This document shows, in pieces, positions 14,669 through 22,502 of a DNA stretch of 39,908 bases. The first letter of the stretch is position 1. Every line of letters starts with the position of its first letter. A program made the position numbers and the translations under genes. A model generated the notes under the pieces. That model saw only the letters and a list, made by a program, of their open reading frames with translations. It was not told the origin of the DNA and ran no database searches. The DNA comes from Deltaproteobacteria bacterium (lineage in GTDB: Bacteria > BMS3Abin14): positions 1 to 39,908 of the forward strand of contig JAADHJ010000025.1 in the NCBI GenBank assembly GCA_013151915.1, given 5' to 3'.

Positions 14669-15917
14669 GCTGGTTCTCCGGGTCCCCCGATTGGTCCTCC
14701 TGAATCATGCTTTCGATGATGGTATGATTGCGGATATATCCAATAAGCCGGCCATTCTCGTCGAGAACAGCTATGGGAAACGGACTTGCGGTGGCCAGTG
14801 GAAAGAGCTCTTCCACAGTCATGTCGGGGGTGCAGGTCTCAAAATCGGTGATAAGGGATGAGGAAGTGGAATCACTACCCTCCTGAACCAGTTTTCTCGC
14901 GGTATCCTGTGTCAGGAGACCCACCGCCCTGTGAGCCTTGTCGAGAACGAAGGCAAAATCCCTTTTACTTCGACGGATAAGAGCGTAGACAGTCTTGGGC
15001 CCCTGCCAGACGCGAACTTCAGGTTCCGGGTCTTCCATGATGGTACCCGCGGTGAGGACAGTGGCCGGGAATGCGTCCCTTACGAATTCCTGCACATAAT
15101 CGGTGGCCGGCTTGGCGATGATCTCCTCGGGAGTGCCGATCTGAATGATCCGCCCGTCCTGCATGATGGCGATGCGATCGGCGATCTTGAGCGCCTCCTG
15201 GACGTCGTGGGTAACGAAAATCATGGTCTTGTGAAGTTCACTTTGCAATTGGATCAGCTCGTCCTGCATCTGCCGGCGGATGAGAGGATCGAGACCGCTG
15301 AAAGGCTCATCGAGAAGCATTATGTCGGGATCGGCGGCAAGCGCACGTGCGATGCCGACCCGCTGCTGCATTCCCCCGCTCAAGGAAGAGGGCAGGTAAT
15401 CCTCCCATCCCTTCAGACCCACCGTTTCCACTGCCCCCTGGGCAACCTTCGTCCGTTCTTCGAGGGACATCCCGCGGATTTTGAGACCGTAGGCGACGTT
15501 TTCGATGACCGTGTAGTGGGGCAGAAGGCCAAAGGCTTGAAAGACCATGGCCGTGGACCGTCGGCGAAACTTCATCAGGCTATTGGCGTCCAATGAGCAG
15601 ATCTCCCGGCCGGCGATGCGGATCTCACCGGCGGTGGGCTCGACAAGCCGGATCAGGCAGCGGATCAGAGTGGACTTGCCGCTCCCGGAAAGCCCCATAA
15701 TGACGAATATCTCACCTTTTTTGACCTCGAAAGAAATGTCACGAAGACCGACTACCAGCCCCAGCTTGTCCTGGATCTTCTGCTTTGGTTCATCTTTGAG
15801 CTTGGAGTCGAGGAAACGGCGGGGGTTCTCTCCGAAGACCTTCCACAGCCCACGGGTCTCCAGTATGGTTTCCCCGTCGTCCATGGACTCGGACGGCAAA
15901 GCGTCGGGCTCGATCAC
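14661..15917 (-). CDS. proV: Glycine betaine/proline ABC transporter ATPase with CBS pair
   Basis: 418 residues. Walker A is GLSGSGKST (75-83), the Q loop is Gln127, the signature is LSGGMQQR (179-186), Walker B is IMLLDE (199-204) and the switch His is in VTHD. The N-terminal insert before the core (residues 30-55) is typical of ProV/OpuAA. The C-terminal third (from about residue 285) is a CBS-domain pair, with VYALIRRSKRDFAFVLD and FPIAVLDENGRLIGYI, which in OpuA senses ionic strength and gates transport. It energises uptake through the permease encoded next. The gene follows proX after 122 bases that contain a hairpin. Confidence 0.94.
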   Translation of the reverse strand: MIEPDALPSESMDDGETILETRGLWKVFGENPRRFLDSKLKDEPKQKIQDKLGLVVGLRDISFEVKKGEIFVIMGLSGSGKSTLIRCLIRLVEPTAGEIRIAGREICSLDANSLMKFRRRSTAMVFQAFGLLPHYTVIENVAYGLKIRGMSLEERTKVAQGAVETVGLKGWEDYLPSSLSGGMQQRVGIARALAADPDIMLLDEPFSGLDPLIRRQMQDELIQLQSELHKTMIFVTHDVQEALKIADRIAIMQDGRIIQIGTPEEIIAKPATDYVQEFVRDAFPATVLTAGTIMEDPEPEVRVWQGPKTVYALIRRSKRDFAFVLDKAHRAVGLLTQDTARKLVQEGSDSTSSSLITDFETCTPDMTVEELFPLATASPFPIAVLDENGRLIGYIRNHTIIESMIQEDQSGDPENQHV

Positions 15918-15992
15918 GTAAACTCTCCTTCAAAGGGATTTGCTGTAAGGGATCGACGGTTTGAGGGCTGCATCAACATGACCGCAACACAG

Positions 15993-16019
15993 CCAGGAAG
16001 CCCATAAAGGGCCGCCTGG
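15993..16019 (-). promoter_or_regulatory. Hairpin between proX and proV
   Basis: On the minus strand, CCAGG-CG-GCCC-TTTAT-GGGC-TT-CCTGG forms a 9-pair stem 20 bases after the proX stop. No T-run follows. Such hairpins often protect the 3' end of a binding-protein message, so that more binding protein than membrane parts is made (known for ABC operons, inferred here). Confidence 0.55.
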
Positions 16020-16039
16020 CCATGCTGGAGGATTAACGA

Positions 16040-17053
16040 TCAGTCAAGGGCCTTCTTGACCCTGGCGGCGACGTCGACAGGGACCCACCCGGTCCACAGT
16101 TTCTCGTTCTTTTTCAGGAACCACTCAGCAGCTTCCTGGGTGTTGGCCCCCTTGTCCTGCATGAAAGCCAGGAATTTGTTGGCGATGGCCTGGGTGGTCT
16201 CGTACTTTTTCAGAAATTCAACCACGTCAGGGGCCTTTTTCAGCATGCTGGAGTTTACGGCTATATCGACCTTGACCGAGGGATAAGCGCATTTGCCCGT
16301 GGACTCGAAAATTTTGGGATCGTAGGCAGGCTCCTCAAGGGGAGTCATGTCGTAAGTTCCCAGGACCCAGGTGGGCGCCCAGTAGTACCCGAACCACGGT
16401 TCCCCCTTCTTGTAGGCTCCTGCAAGAGAAGCCACCAGGGCTGCCCCAGATCCCGGCAGAAAGATGTTGTATGTGTCGTTGAGCCCGTAAGCGTCGAATT
16501 TCTTCTCGTTGATCTTTTCGCATGCCCAACCCGCGATGCACGAGTAGAACACACCCTTGTCCGGATCCTCGCGATCCTTGAACAGGTTCTTGTACCTGGG
16601 AAGATCGCTCACCGATTTGAGGTCCGGGGCCATGGCCTTGATCCCCCGTGCGGGGTCACCCTTGATCACATAGGTAGGAACCAGCCAACCCTGCCAGCTG
16701 TCGGGAAAGTTGCTGCCCAGGTCAACGACCTTTCCCTTGGCGATGGCATTGTCGAAGGCCGGCTGCTGGTTGTCCACCCAGATCTCCATGGTGATGTCTA
16801 TGTCCCCCCGCACGAGTCCCGCGAACATAGGAACAGTTTCGCCGGGCATGTATTCGACATCGTAGCCGTAGCCGTGCTCAATAATGAAACCGGCGATGCG
16901 GTTGTGCACCTGGGCGCTGTCCCACCCCAGGTCCGAGAACACCAGCGTATCCTTGGCCAGGGCCGACGTGGTGCCCATGGCAGCGGTTACCACCAGGCAG
17001 AGCAACAGGAACAACGCGCCCTGCCCATACAGTTGAAAACGGCTCCTTTTCAT
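16040..17053 (-). CDS. proX: Glycine betaine-type substrate-binding protein
   Basis: 337 residues. A signal peptide ends near residue 33 (TSALA). The mature protein begins KDTLVFSDLGWDSAQVHN, and continues with GLVRGDIDITMEIWVDNQ, GYYWAPTWVLG and aromatic residues (Trp, Tyr) that in the OpuAC/ProX family form the cage around the quaternary amine. It is a periplasmic protein that delivers betaine-like ligands to the ProVW complex. The start has a good ribosome site (GGAGGGAG on the minus strand). It is the first gene of the operon. The exact ligand (betaine, choline, proline betaine) is not decided by the sequence. Confidence 0.93.
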   Translation of the reverse strand: MKRSRFQLYGQGALFLLLCLVVTAAMGTTSALAKDTLVFSDLGWDSAQVHNRIAGFIIEHGYGYDVEYMPGETVPMFAGLVRGDIDITMEIWVDNQQPAFDNAIAKGKVVDLGSNFPDSWQGWLVPTYVIKGDPARGIKAMAPDLKSVSDLPRYKNLFKDREDPDKGVFYSCIAGWACEKINEKKFDAYGLNDTYNIFLPGSGAALVASLAGAYKKGEPWFGYYWAPTWVLGTYDMTPLEEPAYDPKIFESTGKCAYPSVKVDIAVNSSMLKKAPDVVEFLKKYETTQAIANKFLAFMQDKGANTQEAAEWFLKKNEKLWTGWVPVDVAARVKKALD

Positions 17054-17149
17054 CTAAACTCCCTCCTTCCGACTATGATCCAACAAAAGCGTACACAAAA
17101 AGACTGACGGACACGGACCAGATGATCTGTCCCCGGCATTCACGGATAG

Positions 17150-17172
17150 ATGGACTTTTTACGACCCTACCA
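17150..17172 (+). repeat. Dispersed structured repeat, partial copy d
   Basis: GATGGACTTTTTACGACCC matches the right arm and tail of copy c (17441 onward), with CTACCAAA in place of CTATCAAA. Copies c and d are about 290 bases apart, within the 424-base non-coding stretch 17054-17477 between proX and the FMN reductase gene. I see no gene there. Confidence 0.7.
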
Positions 17173-17400
17173 AAAATTGTTGGCTACAAGGGGTTTTCTG
17201 ATGGGCGTTCCGGCTGAAGATGCGCCCCACATGGCCCACTGATGGGTTATCTTGCGATGGATAAACGGAACGTGGTGGAGGGTTGCCTGCCAAAAACTAT
17301 TTTACAAGTAACACAACCGGGCCAAAAAAACAAACCAGGCCGCCCCGGTATCTGTTATCGTAATCCGGCAGCATATCGAAACTGTACAAAACGATGCAGG

Positions 17401-17466
17401 AAAATGACATTTTTCGCTTTCCGTGGAGTAAAAAGCCATGGATGGACTTTTTACGACCCTATCAAA
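17401..17466 (+). repeat. Dispersed structured repeat, copy c
   Basis: Contains AAAATGACATTTTTCGC, CCGTGG...CCATGG around AGTAAAAAG, and TGGACTTTTTACGACCCTAT. It ends 12 bases before the ATG of the FMN reductase gene, and its last bases lead directly into that gene's ribosome site AAAGGAAG. An upstream in-frame start for that gene would translate the repeat, so I rejected it. Confidence 0.85.
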
Positions 17467-17477
17467 GGAAGAACAAA

Positions 17478-18062
17478 ATGCTGATTATTGGAGTATCGGG
17501 GAGTCCAAGACGGGGCGGCAACTCCGACCGGGTCCTGGACGCTATTCTCGCCGGCGCCTCTGAAAGAGGAGCTGATACCGAGGTCCTGTACCTTTCCAGC
17601 ATGGAAATATCGTCGTGCATCGGTTGTGAACGCTGCCGAAAGGACAAGGTCTGCACGCAGTTTGCCGATGACCTGACACCGTATTATCCAAAGATCCGCC
17701 GGGCCGGGGGGATCATCCTGGTGACGCCGGTCTACAACTACAATATGACGGCCTGGATGAAGGCTTTCATCGATCGCCTGTACTGTTTTTACGACTTCGA
17801 CAACGAGCATCCTCGCGGTTGGTCAAGCCGCCTTGCCGGCCAGGGAAAGACAGCGGCCCTCGCTATCGTGGCCGAGCAGGTGGACCCGAAGGACCTCGGA
17901 GTCACCATGGAGGCGATGCGTCTGCCCATGAAAGCCCTGGGATACCGCATCGCCGGCGAGCTGGCCGTGCCGGGGGTATTTGAGGCCGGAGTCGTCGGGC
18001 ACCATCCTGAAGTATTGGATCAGGCGGCTCGGCTGGGCAGGAACCTGGCCGCTCACCCTTGA
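17478..18062 (+). CDS. NAD(P)H-dependent FMN reductase / flavodoxin-fold protein
   Basis: 194 residues from MLIIGVSGSPR; AAAGGAAG lies just upstream. The flavodoxin-like P-loop for FMN phosphate is GSPRRGGNSD. Then come the motif SCIGCERCRKDKVC and the flavin loop TPVYNYNMTAWMKAFIDR. This combination marks the iron-sulfur flavoprotein/WrbA-related FMN reductase family. The four cysteines in the CIGCERCRKDKVC loop (CxxCxxxxxC) could be an iron-sulfur site, as in the Methanosarcina Isf protein, or redox cysteines; the family contains both. It would reduce FMN or quinones with NAD(P)H in the cytoplasm. The histidine kinase follows 42 bases later on the same strand. Confidence 0.87.
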   Translation: MLIIGVSGSPRRGGNSDRVLDAILAGASERGADTEVLYLSSMEISSCIGCERCRKDKVCTQFADDLTPYYPKIRRAGGIILVTPVYNYNMTAWMKAFIDRLYCFYDFDNEHPRGWSSRLAGQGKTAALAIVAEQVDPKDLGVTMEAMRLPMKALGYRIAGELAVPGVFEAGVVGHHPEVLDQAARLGRNLAAHP

Positions 18063-18104
18063 AACCCCTTCACAATTGCGGCCACAGAGGCGATACTTGC
18101 CGTC

Positions 18105-20300
18105 ATGGTGAGCCGCAACAGGGATAAACGTCACGATACGGGCGCCGACATCCGGGAATCCCCATACCTCATCCTGTCCGCCGCTGCCTTGCTGGCCATG
18201 GTCTGTGTGGCGCTTTCTGTCATGGTTGCGTCCAACCAGCCATGGCTCGGTCTGAGTCTGCAGGCGGACGGCACACATGCCGGTGTCTTTGTCGATGGCG
18301 TGAAGGCCAAAAGCCCGGCCAGGCTCATCCTTACCCCCGGGGATTTGATCCTGTCCATTCGGTCCCTTTCGGGCAGCCCATTTAATTTCGAGGATTCCGA
18401 CCTGGTGGAGGACCCCGACGTCTTCCCGACCTTTAAAAAGTATAATGCCTTCCTTGATCGTCAGAGGGTGCTGGCCGGGATCCTCAGCGGGCCGTTGGTG
18501 GAGTTGACTCTCGCGGACGGGCGAAAGGTGAGGGTACAACCGGCCCGCTCCCGACCGCTTTCCTCATTTCCGTTAGATTTCTGGCTGCTCAACGGCATGG
18601 GCGTCATAATATTCATGATCGGCGCGGCCGTCTGGTCCGTGCGCAGACAAAATATGGCGGCCAGGATGTTTTTCTTCTCGGGCATGGGACTTCTCGTCAC
18701 GACAACGGCAATGGCGGTCATCGCCTCGAGGGAGATCGCCCTTGACCCGGACCTTCTGGCTACGATCCGTGAATTGTACCACGTGGGAAACAACGTATTC
18801 TCGGTCTTCGGCGTCGGTCTGCTTTTCCATTACCCCGGCCTCCTGGGCTCATTCCCGATGACCAGGGCGGTCGCGGTTCTGGCCTCCTTTTTCATCCTGA
18901 ACGAACAGTTTCAATGGACGGATATTCCGGGGCATACCGTGTTAATCCAGCCAGTCCTCTATTTTATTATGGGGGTTACGATAGCCGGACTCCAGTGGCG
19001 GCGCTCAAAAGGTCGGCCTGTCGACCGTGCGGCCCTCAAATATTTCATCATAGCGTTCATGGGGTTTGTTGGTCTGGCATTTTTTACCTACTTCGCTCCG
19101 GCTGCGTTGATGGGTCGAACCGTGGTCCCTGTATCGGCCGGACTGGGGTCGGTCACCCTGATGTATGTCGGGCTTGCCCTGGGCATCCTTCGATACCGTC
19201 TTTTCGACATCGACCGCTGGTGGTTCGGATTCTGGCTGTGGTTCCTGGCGGGTGTCAGTGTTCTGGTGGTGGACGGCATTCTGGCGTTCACCGTCACCCA
19301 CAGGCCGTCCGTCGTCCTTGCCCTGTCTCTTATCCTGGTGGGGTGGCTGTACTTCCCGGTACGCCAGTGGGTATGGGGAAGGTTCTACCAGGGTCCGAGG
19401 GACCGGATAAAACAGCATCTCCCGGTTCTCCTGTCGGGGTTGGTGAACCCCGGCATCAGCGAGAAGGATGCATGGGTCGGCGTCCTCAGGGATGTGTATC
19501 TGCCCCTTTCGTACCAGACCCTGGAAGGCCGAAACGCCTCTCCCAGGCTTGATAAATACGGCGAGATAATGCTGATCCCCACCCTGGATCGCACGGGAAC
19601 GGTGGAACTTCGGTTCGCCGACAGAGGCAGCCGACTCTTTTCCAGGGACGATATTGAACTGGCTGAAACACTAATATACATTGCCAGGACCACGGAGGAT
19701 CGTCTTGCCGGATTTAAAAGGGGCGTTGAGGAGGAGCGGAGGCGGATCATGCGGGATCTGCACGACGAGATCGGCGGGCGTCTCCTTTCCCTGGTACACG
19801 CAAAGAACACTCCGAGAAATACGCTTCTGGCCCGAAATGCCCTCAAAGCCCTTAAAGATATCATATACAGCATCAAACCATCCGGGGAGGTAACCATTGA
19901 GGAGGCGCTGGCGACGTGGCGTTATGACTTTATTCAGCGTTGTGAGGATGCCGGGGTTGCGGCGCATTGGGAAGATAGTATTCAAAAGCCCCACCGGCTT
20001 ATATCACCGCGGCAGGTGATCGATCTGTCCCGGGTGCTGTTTGAGGCTACGACAAACGCCCTCGTCCACGCCTCCCCACGCAACATCTGGGTCACGTGGG
20101 ACGGGGGTAAAAATCGGCTCTCCTGCATCGTTCGCAACGACGGGACAATTCCCGGTCGCGGGGAGATAAGATTTGGCAAAGGGATCCGGAACATGGAGAT
20201 GAGGGCCGGCGAGCTTGGCGGGCAATGCAGGTGCGAAGCGCTTCCCGACGAGGGGGTTTTCGAGGTTCGTTTGTCAATACCTACCGGAGATGGTAAGTGA
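18105..20300 (+). CDS. Membrane histidine kinase with PDZ-like sensor and 7-8 spans
   Basis: 731 residues. Layout: membrane span 1 (about 22-42); an extracytoplasmic PDZ-like domain (about 45-155, with WLGLSLQ and SPARLILTPGDLILSI); then seven or eight spans (about 160-415); a cytoplasmic linker; and a HisKA_3-type dimerisation region RRRIMRDLHDEIGGRLLSL with phospho-acceptor His553. The HATPase_c domain follows, with FEATTNALVHA (N box) and NDG...GKGIRNMEMRA. This is the NarX/DesK-like class that pairs with LuxR-type regulators, and exactly such a regulator is encoded next. The PDZ-like sensor suggests detection of a peptide or envelope protein state (inference). The ribosome site is weak. 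The gene lies between an FMN reductase and the regulator, and the secreted-protein run follows. Confidence 0.9.
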   Translation: MVSRNRDKRHDTGADIRESPYLILSAAALLAMVCVALSVMVASNQPWLGLSLQADGTHAGVFVDGVKAKSPARLILTPGDLILSIRSLSGSPFNFEDSDLVEDPDVFPTFKKYNAFLDRQRVLAGILSGPLVELTLADGRKVRVQPARSRPLSSFPLDFWLLNGMGVIIFMIGAAVWSVRRQNMAARMFFFSGMGLLVTTTAMAVIASREIALDPDLLATIRELYHVGNNVFSVFGVGLLFHYPGLLGSFPMTRAVAVLASFFILNEQFQWTDIPGHTVLIQPVLYFIMGVTIAGLQWRRSKGRPVDRAALKYFIIAFMGFVGLAFFTYFAPAALMGRTVVPVSAGLGSVTLMYVGLALGILRYRLFDIDRWWFGFWLWFLAGVSVLVVDGILAFTVTHRPSVVLALSLILVGWLYFPVRQWVWGRFYQGPRDRIKQHLPVLLSGLVNPGISEKDAWVGVLRDVYLPLSYQTLEGRNASPRLDKYGEIMLIPTLDRTGTVELRFADRGSRLFSRDDIELAETLIYIARTTEDRLAGFKRGVEEERRRIMRDLHDEIGGRLLSLVHAKNTPRNTLLARNALKALKDIIYSIKPSGEVTIEEALATWRYDFIQRCEDAGVAAHWEDSIQKPHRLISPRQVIDLSRVLFEATTNALVHASPRNIWVTWDGGKNRLSCIVRNDGTIPGRGEIRFGKGIRNMEMRAGELGGQCRCEALPDEGVFEVRLSIPTGDGK

Positions 20301-20310
20301 GGGAGTGTTG

Positions 20311-20952
20311 ATGCAAAGGGTTCTTGTTGTAGAGGACCACGATGATACGAGGCTCTGGTGGGAAGACCACATTTCCGAGGCCTTTCCCGAAGCAAAGGCC
20401 ATGGGAGCCGCGACCCTTGCCGAAGCCCGCGCCCTTCTGGAGCAGCATAAGTTTTCATTGGCCCTCGTTGATATCAACCTTCCTGACGGGTCCGGGATCG
20501 ACCTGGTGAAGGAGATGGGCGAGACGCACCCGGACACATACTGCGTCATTACGACAATTTTTGATGATGATACGCATATTTTTTCCGCTCTTAAAGCCGG
20601 GGCCATGGGTTACCTCATTAAGGAGCAGCCCCGGGATCTTCAGATCCGACAGCTTAAAGCCGTTCTCCACGGTCAGCCACCGCTGTCCCCTGGTGTGGCC
20701 CGGCGGGTTCTGGCCCACTTCTCCCGCTCGAACGATGCGCCTGAAGACACCGAGCCGTTGACCGACAGGGAAAAGGATGTCCTGCAGCTTATCGCAAAAG
20801 GGTTCTCACGCCCGGAAGTCGCCAACCTGCTCGGGCTGACCCCGAACACCGTGGCCAGTTATACCAAGGTCATCTACCAGAAGCTGAACATTTCACGGCG
20901 TGCGGAAGCCGTCATCGAAGGGGTTCGCCTGGGCCTCATCGACCCGTATTGA
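20311..20952 (+). CDS. LuxR/NarL-type response regulator
   Basis: 213 residues from MQRVLVVEDHDD, preceded by GAGGGAG; longer in-frame starts lie inside the kinase gene. The receiver domain has the acidic pair Glu8/Asp9 and the phospho-accepting Asp54 (LVDINLPDGSG). The C-terminal HTH of the LuxR type is PLTDREKDVLQLIAKG followed by RPEVANLLGLTPNTVASYTK. The kinase ends 10 bases upstream, so the two form one operon and very probably one phosphorelay. It would control transcription. A 14-bp palindrome 158 bases downstream, in front of the secreted-protein genes, is a candidate site (inference). Confidence 0.95.
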   Translation: MQRVLVVEDHDDTRLWWEDHISEAFPEAKAMGAATLAEARALLEQHKFSLALVDINLPDGSGIDLVKEMGETHPDTYCVITTIFDDDTHIFSALKAGAMGYLIKEQPRDLQIRQLKAVLHGQPPLSPGVARRVLAHFSRSNDAPEDTEPLTDREKDVLQLIAKGFSRPEVANLLGLTPNTVASYTKVIYQKLNISRRAEAVIEGVRLGLIDPY

Positions 20953-21190
20953 GTAATAGTCCAACGTCCAGAGTCCAAAGTCCAATGTTCTAACCCCCAA
21001 ACTCTCAAACTCTCAAACTAACTTCCCCCTCCGGATCACCCTCACCTGACCTCTCCCCTCAAGGGAGAGGAATTTACACCCATACCCCCTTACTTCGATA
21101 CGTATAACCCCCCCGATCGGGGGTAGTGCCCCCCTTTAGCAGTCCGGTATCCTTCCGTCCAAGTAGGGTTAAAAAAGCAAGGGAGGAAAA
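20953..21190. other. Intergenic region before the secreted-protein run
   Basis: No gene is seen. It starts with repetitive text built of the word GTCCAA (GTCCAACGTCCAGAGTCCAA). A CCTCTCCC/GGGAGAGG hairpin follows near 21050-21070, then the palindrome at 21110-21123, then a leader with the ribosome site AAGGGAGG before 21191. Confidence 0.6.
21110..21123. promoter_or_regulatory. Candidate operator, palindrome CCCCCGATCGGGGG
   Basis: A perfect 14-bp palindrome flanked on the right by TAGTGCCCCCC and on the left by ATACCCCCTTAC, so C5/G5 tracts occur repeatedly within about 50 bases. It lies 67 bases before the first gene of the secreted run. The strict symmetry suits a dimeric regulator such as the one encoded just upstream; binding is inferred. 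Confidence 0.45.
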
Positions 21191-21982
21191 ATGAACCGAT
21201 CCGCACTCTCAATTGGACTACCGCTTCTCACGGTTTTCGCCCTGGTGTTCTCGCCGGCGGTGTCGCAGGCCGCATGTGTGAAAAGGGCCCTCACGGCCGG
21301 TGAGCAGGCCTACTACGAACAGGTCAAAACCGTAATGGACAAGGCTCTACCTGCCCCGAAGAACTGGCGAAGGATAGATTCCTGGATGCACGTTCCCGAG
21401 ACGGTGTGCGAGGGGTTCGAGAAAAACCCCATCAAGTTCTTCGGTCAGCTCAAGTTCACGGAGATCACCGAGGTTGACCGGATCAGGGAGGAGATGGCCA
21501 GAAAACAGAAGGAGCGGGAGGAAAAGGTCATGGAGGCAAACAGCCGGGGAAACGTCGCGGAGGTCAGCCGCATTCAGAAGGAAATGCAGCAGGACGTTTC
21601 CAAAGACCTTGAAAGGCTACGGAAAGCCCAGGAAAAAGCGAGGAACGAACCCAAGCCGCTTCAGATGATCGCCAAGTTCACGGTGAACGACAAGCGCAAG
21701 GCCATAGGTAAAAAATTCGACGTCCCTGCTCTTCCCCACACAATCCGGACTTTTGAAGTGCTCCACTCCAAAGGTACTGAACGGGAGACGGTCTCAAAAA
21801 TACTTCTGATCGGCGGGTGGCAGGTAGAGGATTTTATGAAGAACTGGAACCTGATTCGACCCGATGCACCCTACGACGCTATCGGCGGCATTCACCTGAA
21901 ACTGTCCGGGAAAAGGCAGCCGGTGGAGGCCTATCTGTCCGGCCGCGCGGATATCGGGCTGATTGAGAGTGCGGCCAGATAG
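21191..21982 (+). CDS. Secreted hypothetical protein with coiled-coil
   Basis: 263 residues. A signal peptide ends near residue 27 (VSQA/AC). There are only two cysteines in the mature part (CVKRAL and TVCEGF), possibly forming a disulfide. Residues 95-155 are strongly charged and helical (EEMARKQKEREEKVME and KDLERLRKAQEKARNE), a likely coiled coil. The C-terminal third ends in a beta-rich stretch with SKILLIGGWQ and GGIHLKLSGKRQPVEAYLSG. I recognise no family. It is the first gene of a long same-strand series of envelope proteins and has an AGGGAGG ribosome site. It probably acts in the periplasm or on the outer surface. Confidence 0.8.
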   Translation: MNRSALSIGLPLLTVFALVFSPAVSQAACVKRALTAGEQAYYEQVKTVMDKALPAPKNWRRIDSWMHVPETVCEGFEKNPIKFFGQLKFTEITEVDRIREEMARKQKEREEKVMEANSRGNVAEVSRIQKEMQQDVSKDLERLRKAQEKARNEPKPLQMIAKFTVNDKRKAIGKKFDVPALPHTIRTFEVLHSKGTERETVSKILLIGGWQVEDFMKNWNLIRPDAPYDAIGGIHLKLSGKRQPVEAYLSGRADIGLIESAAR

Positions 21983-22009
21983 ATCTGCCGCCAGACCTGA
22001 AAAGGATGC

Positions 22010-22444
22010 ATGAAATGTGGGTGGAAAATGAAGAACATTAAATCCATAACCGTCGCCTTGTTTAGCCTCGGTTGCGTGCTTACGATATTTTCATTCGCCT
22101 GGGGAGCCCCCCCAAGCTGGAACGGGACCGGCAGTAATCCCGGGCCAACCCCAAACATCCTGTCAGCGCCGGCTTCTCGGCCTAAGGACTTAACATGCCC
22201 TAATGCTTACTCCGGGATCAATGGAGACATGTTGCCAACCAACTGGGAGACCGCGAATAAGGGCCTGCCTGCCCTTTTCATCACATCCCAGGTGCAGGAT
22301 CGGTACCTTTACTGCGTATACCGGATACCCACAGAAGGCGGGATGATCAATGCCAGTGTACACCGCCTCATTCCCAAGGGGGTCAAATGCATATCCGACG
22401 GAGCCGGGAGGTTCGAATGCCGCTCCAACGGCAGGCAGAACTGA
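22010..22444 (+). CDS. Small secreted hypothetical protein
   Basis: 144 residues with an N-terminal signal peptide (SITVALFSLGCVLTIFSFAWG, cleavage after about residue 32) and a mature chain containing four cysteines (TCPNAY, YCVYRI, KCISDG, ECRSN), probably two disulfides. The ATG at 22010 has AAAGGA 3 bases before it. The ATG at 22028 has GGTGG 4 bases before it and gives a tidier signal peptide, so either may be used. No family is recognised. The gene lies 27 bases after the coiled-coil gene and is therefore likely co-transcribed with it. Confidence 0.72.
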   Translation: MKCGWKMKNIKSITVALFSLGCVLTIFSFAWGAPPSWNGTGSNPGPTPNILSAPASRPKDLTCPNAYSGINGDMLPTNWETANKGLPALFITSQVQDRYLYCVYRIPTEGGMINASVHRLIPKGVKCISDGAGRFECRSNGRQN

Positions 22445-22502
22445 TCCGGCAGACTGGAAAATCCGTCTGAGGGTACACGTAATTTCGAAAGAGGAGAGGA
22501 CG

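Noticed and set aside
13820-14719. Long plus-strand frame opposite proW
   Set aside because: It is the antisense of a clear transporter gene, full of His, Asp and Gly from the complementary codon pattern, with no ribosome site.
17394-17477. N-terminal extension of the FMN reductase gene
   Set aside because: These 28 codons lie inside repeat copy c; the ribosome site AAAGGAAG belongs to the ATG at 17478.
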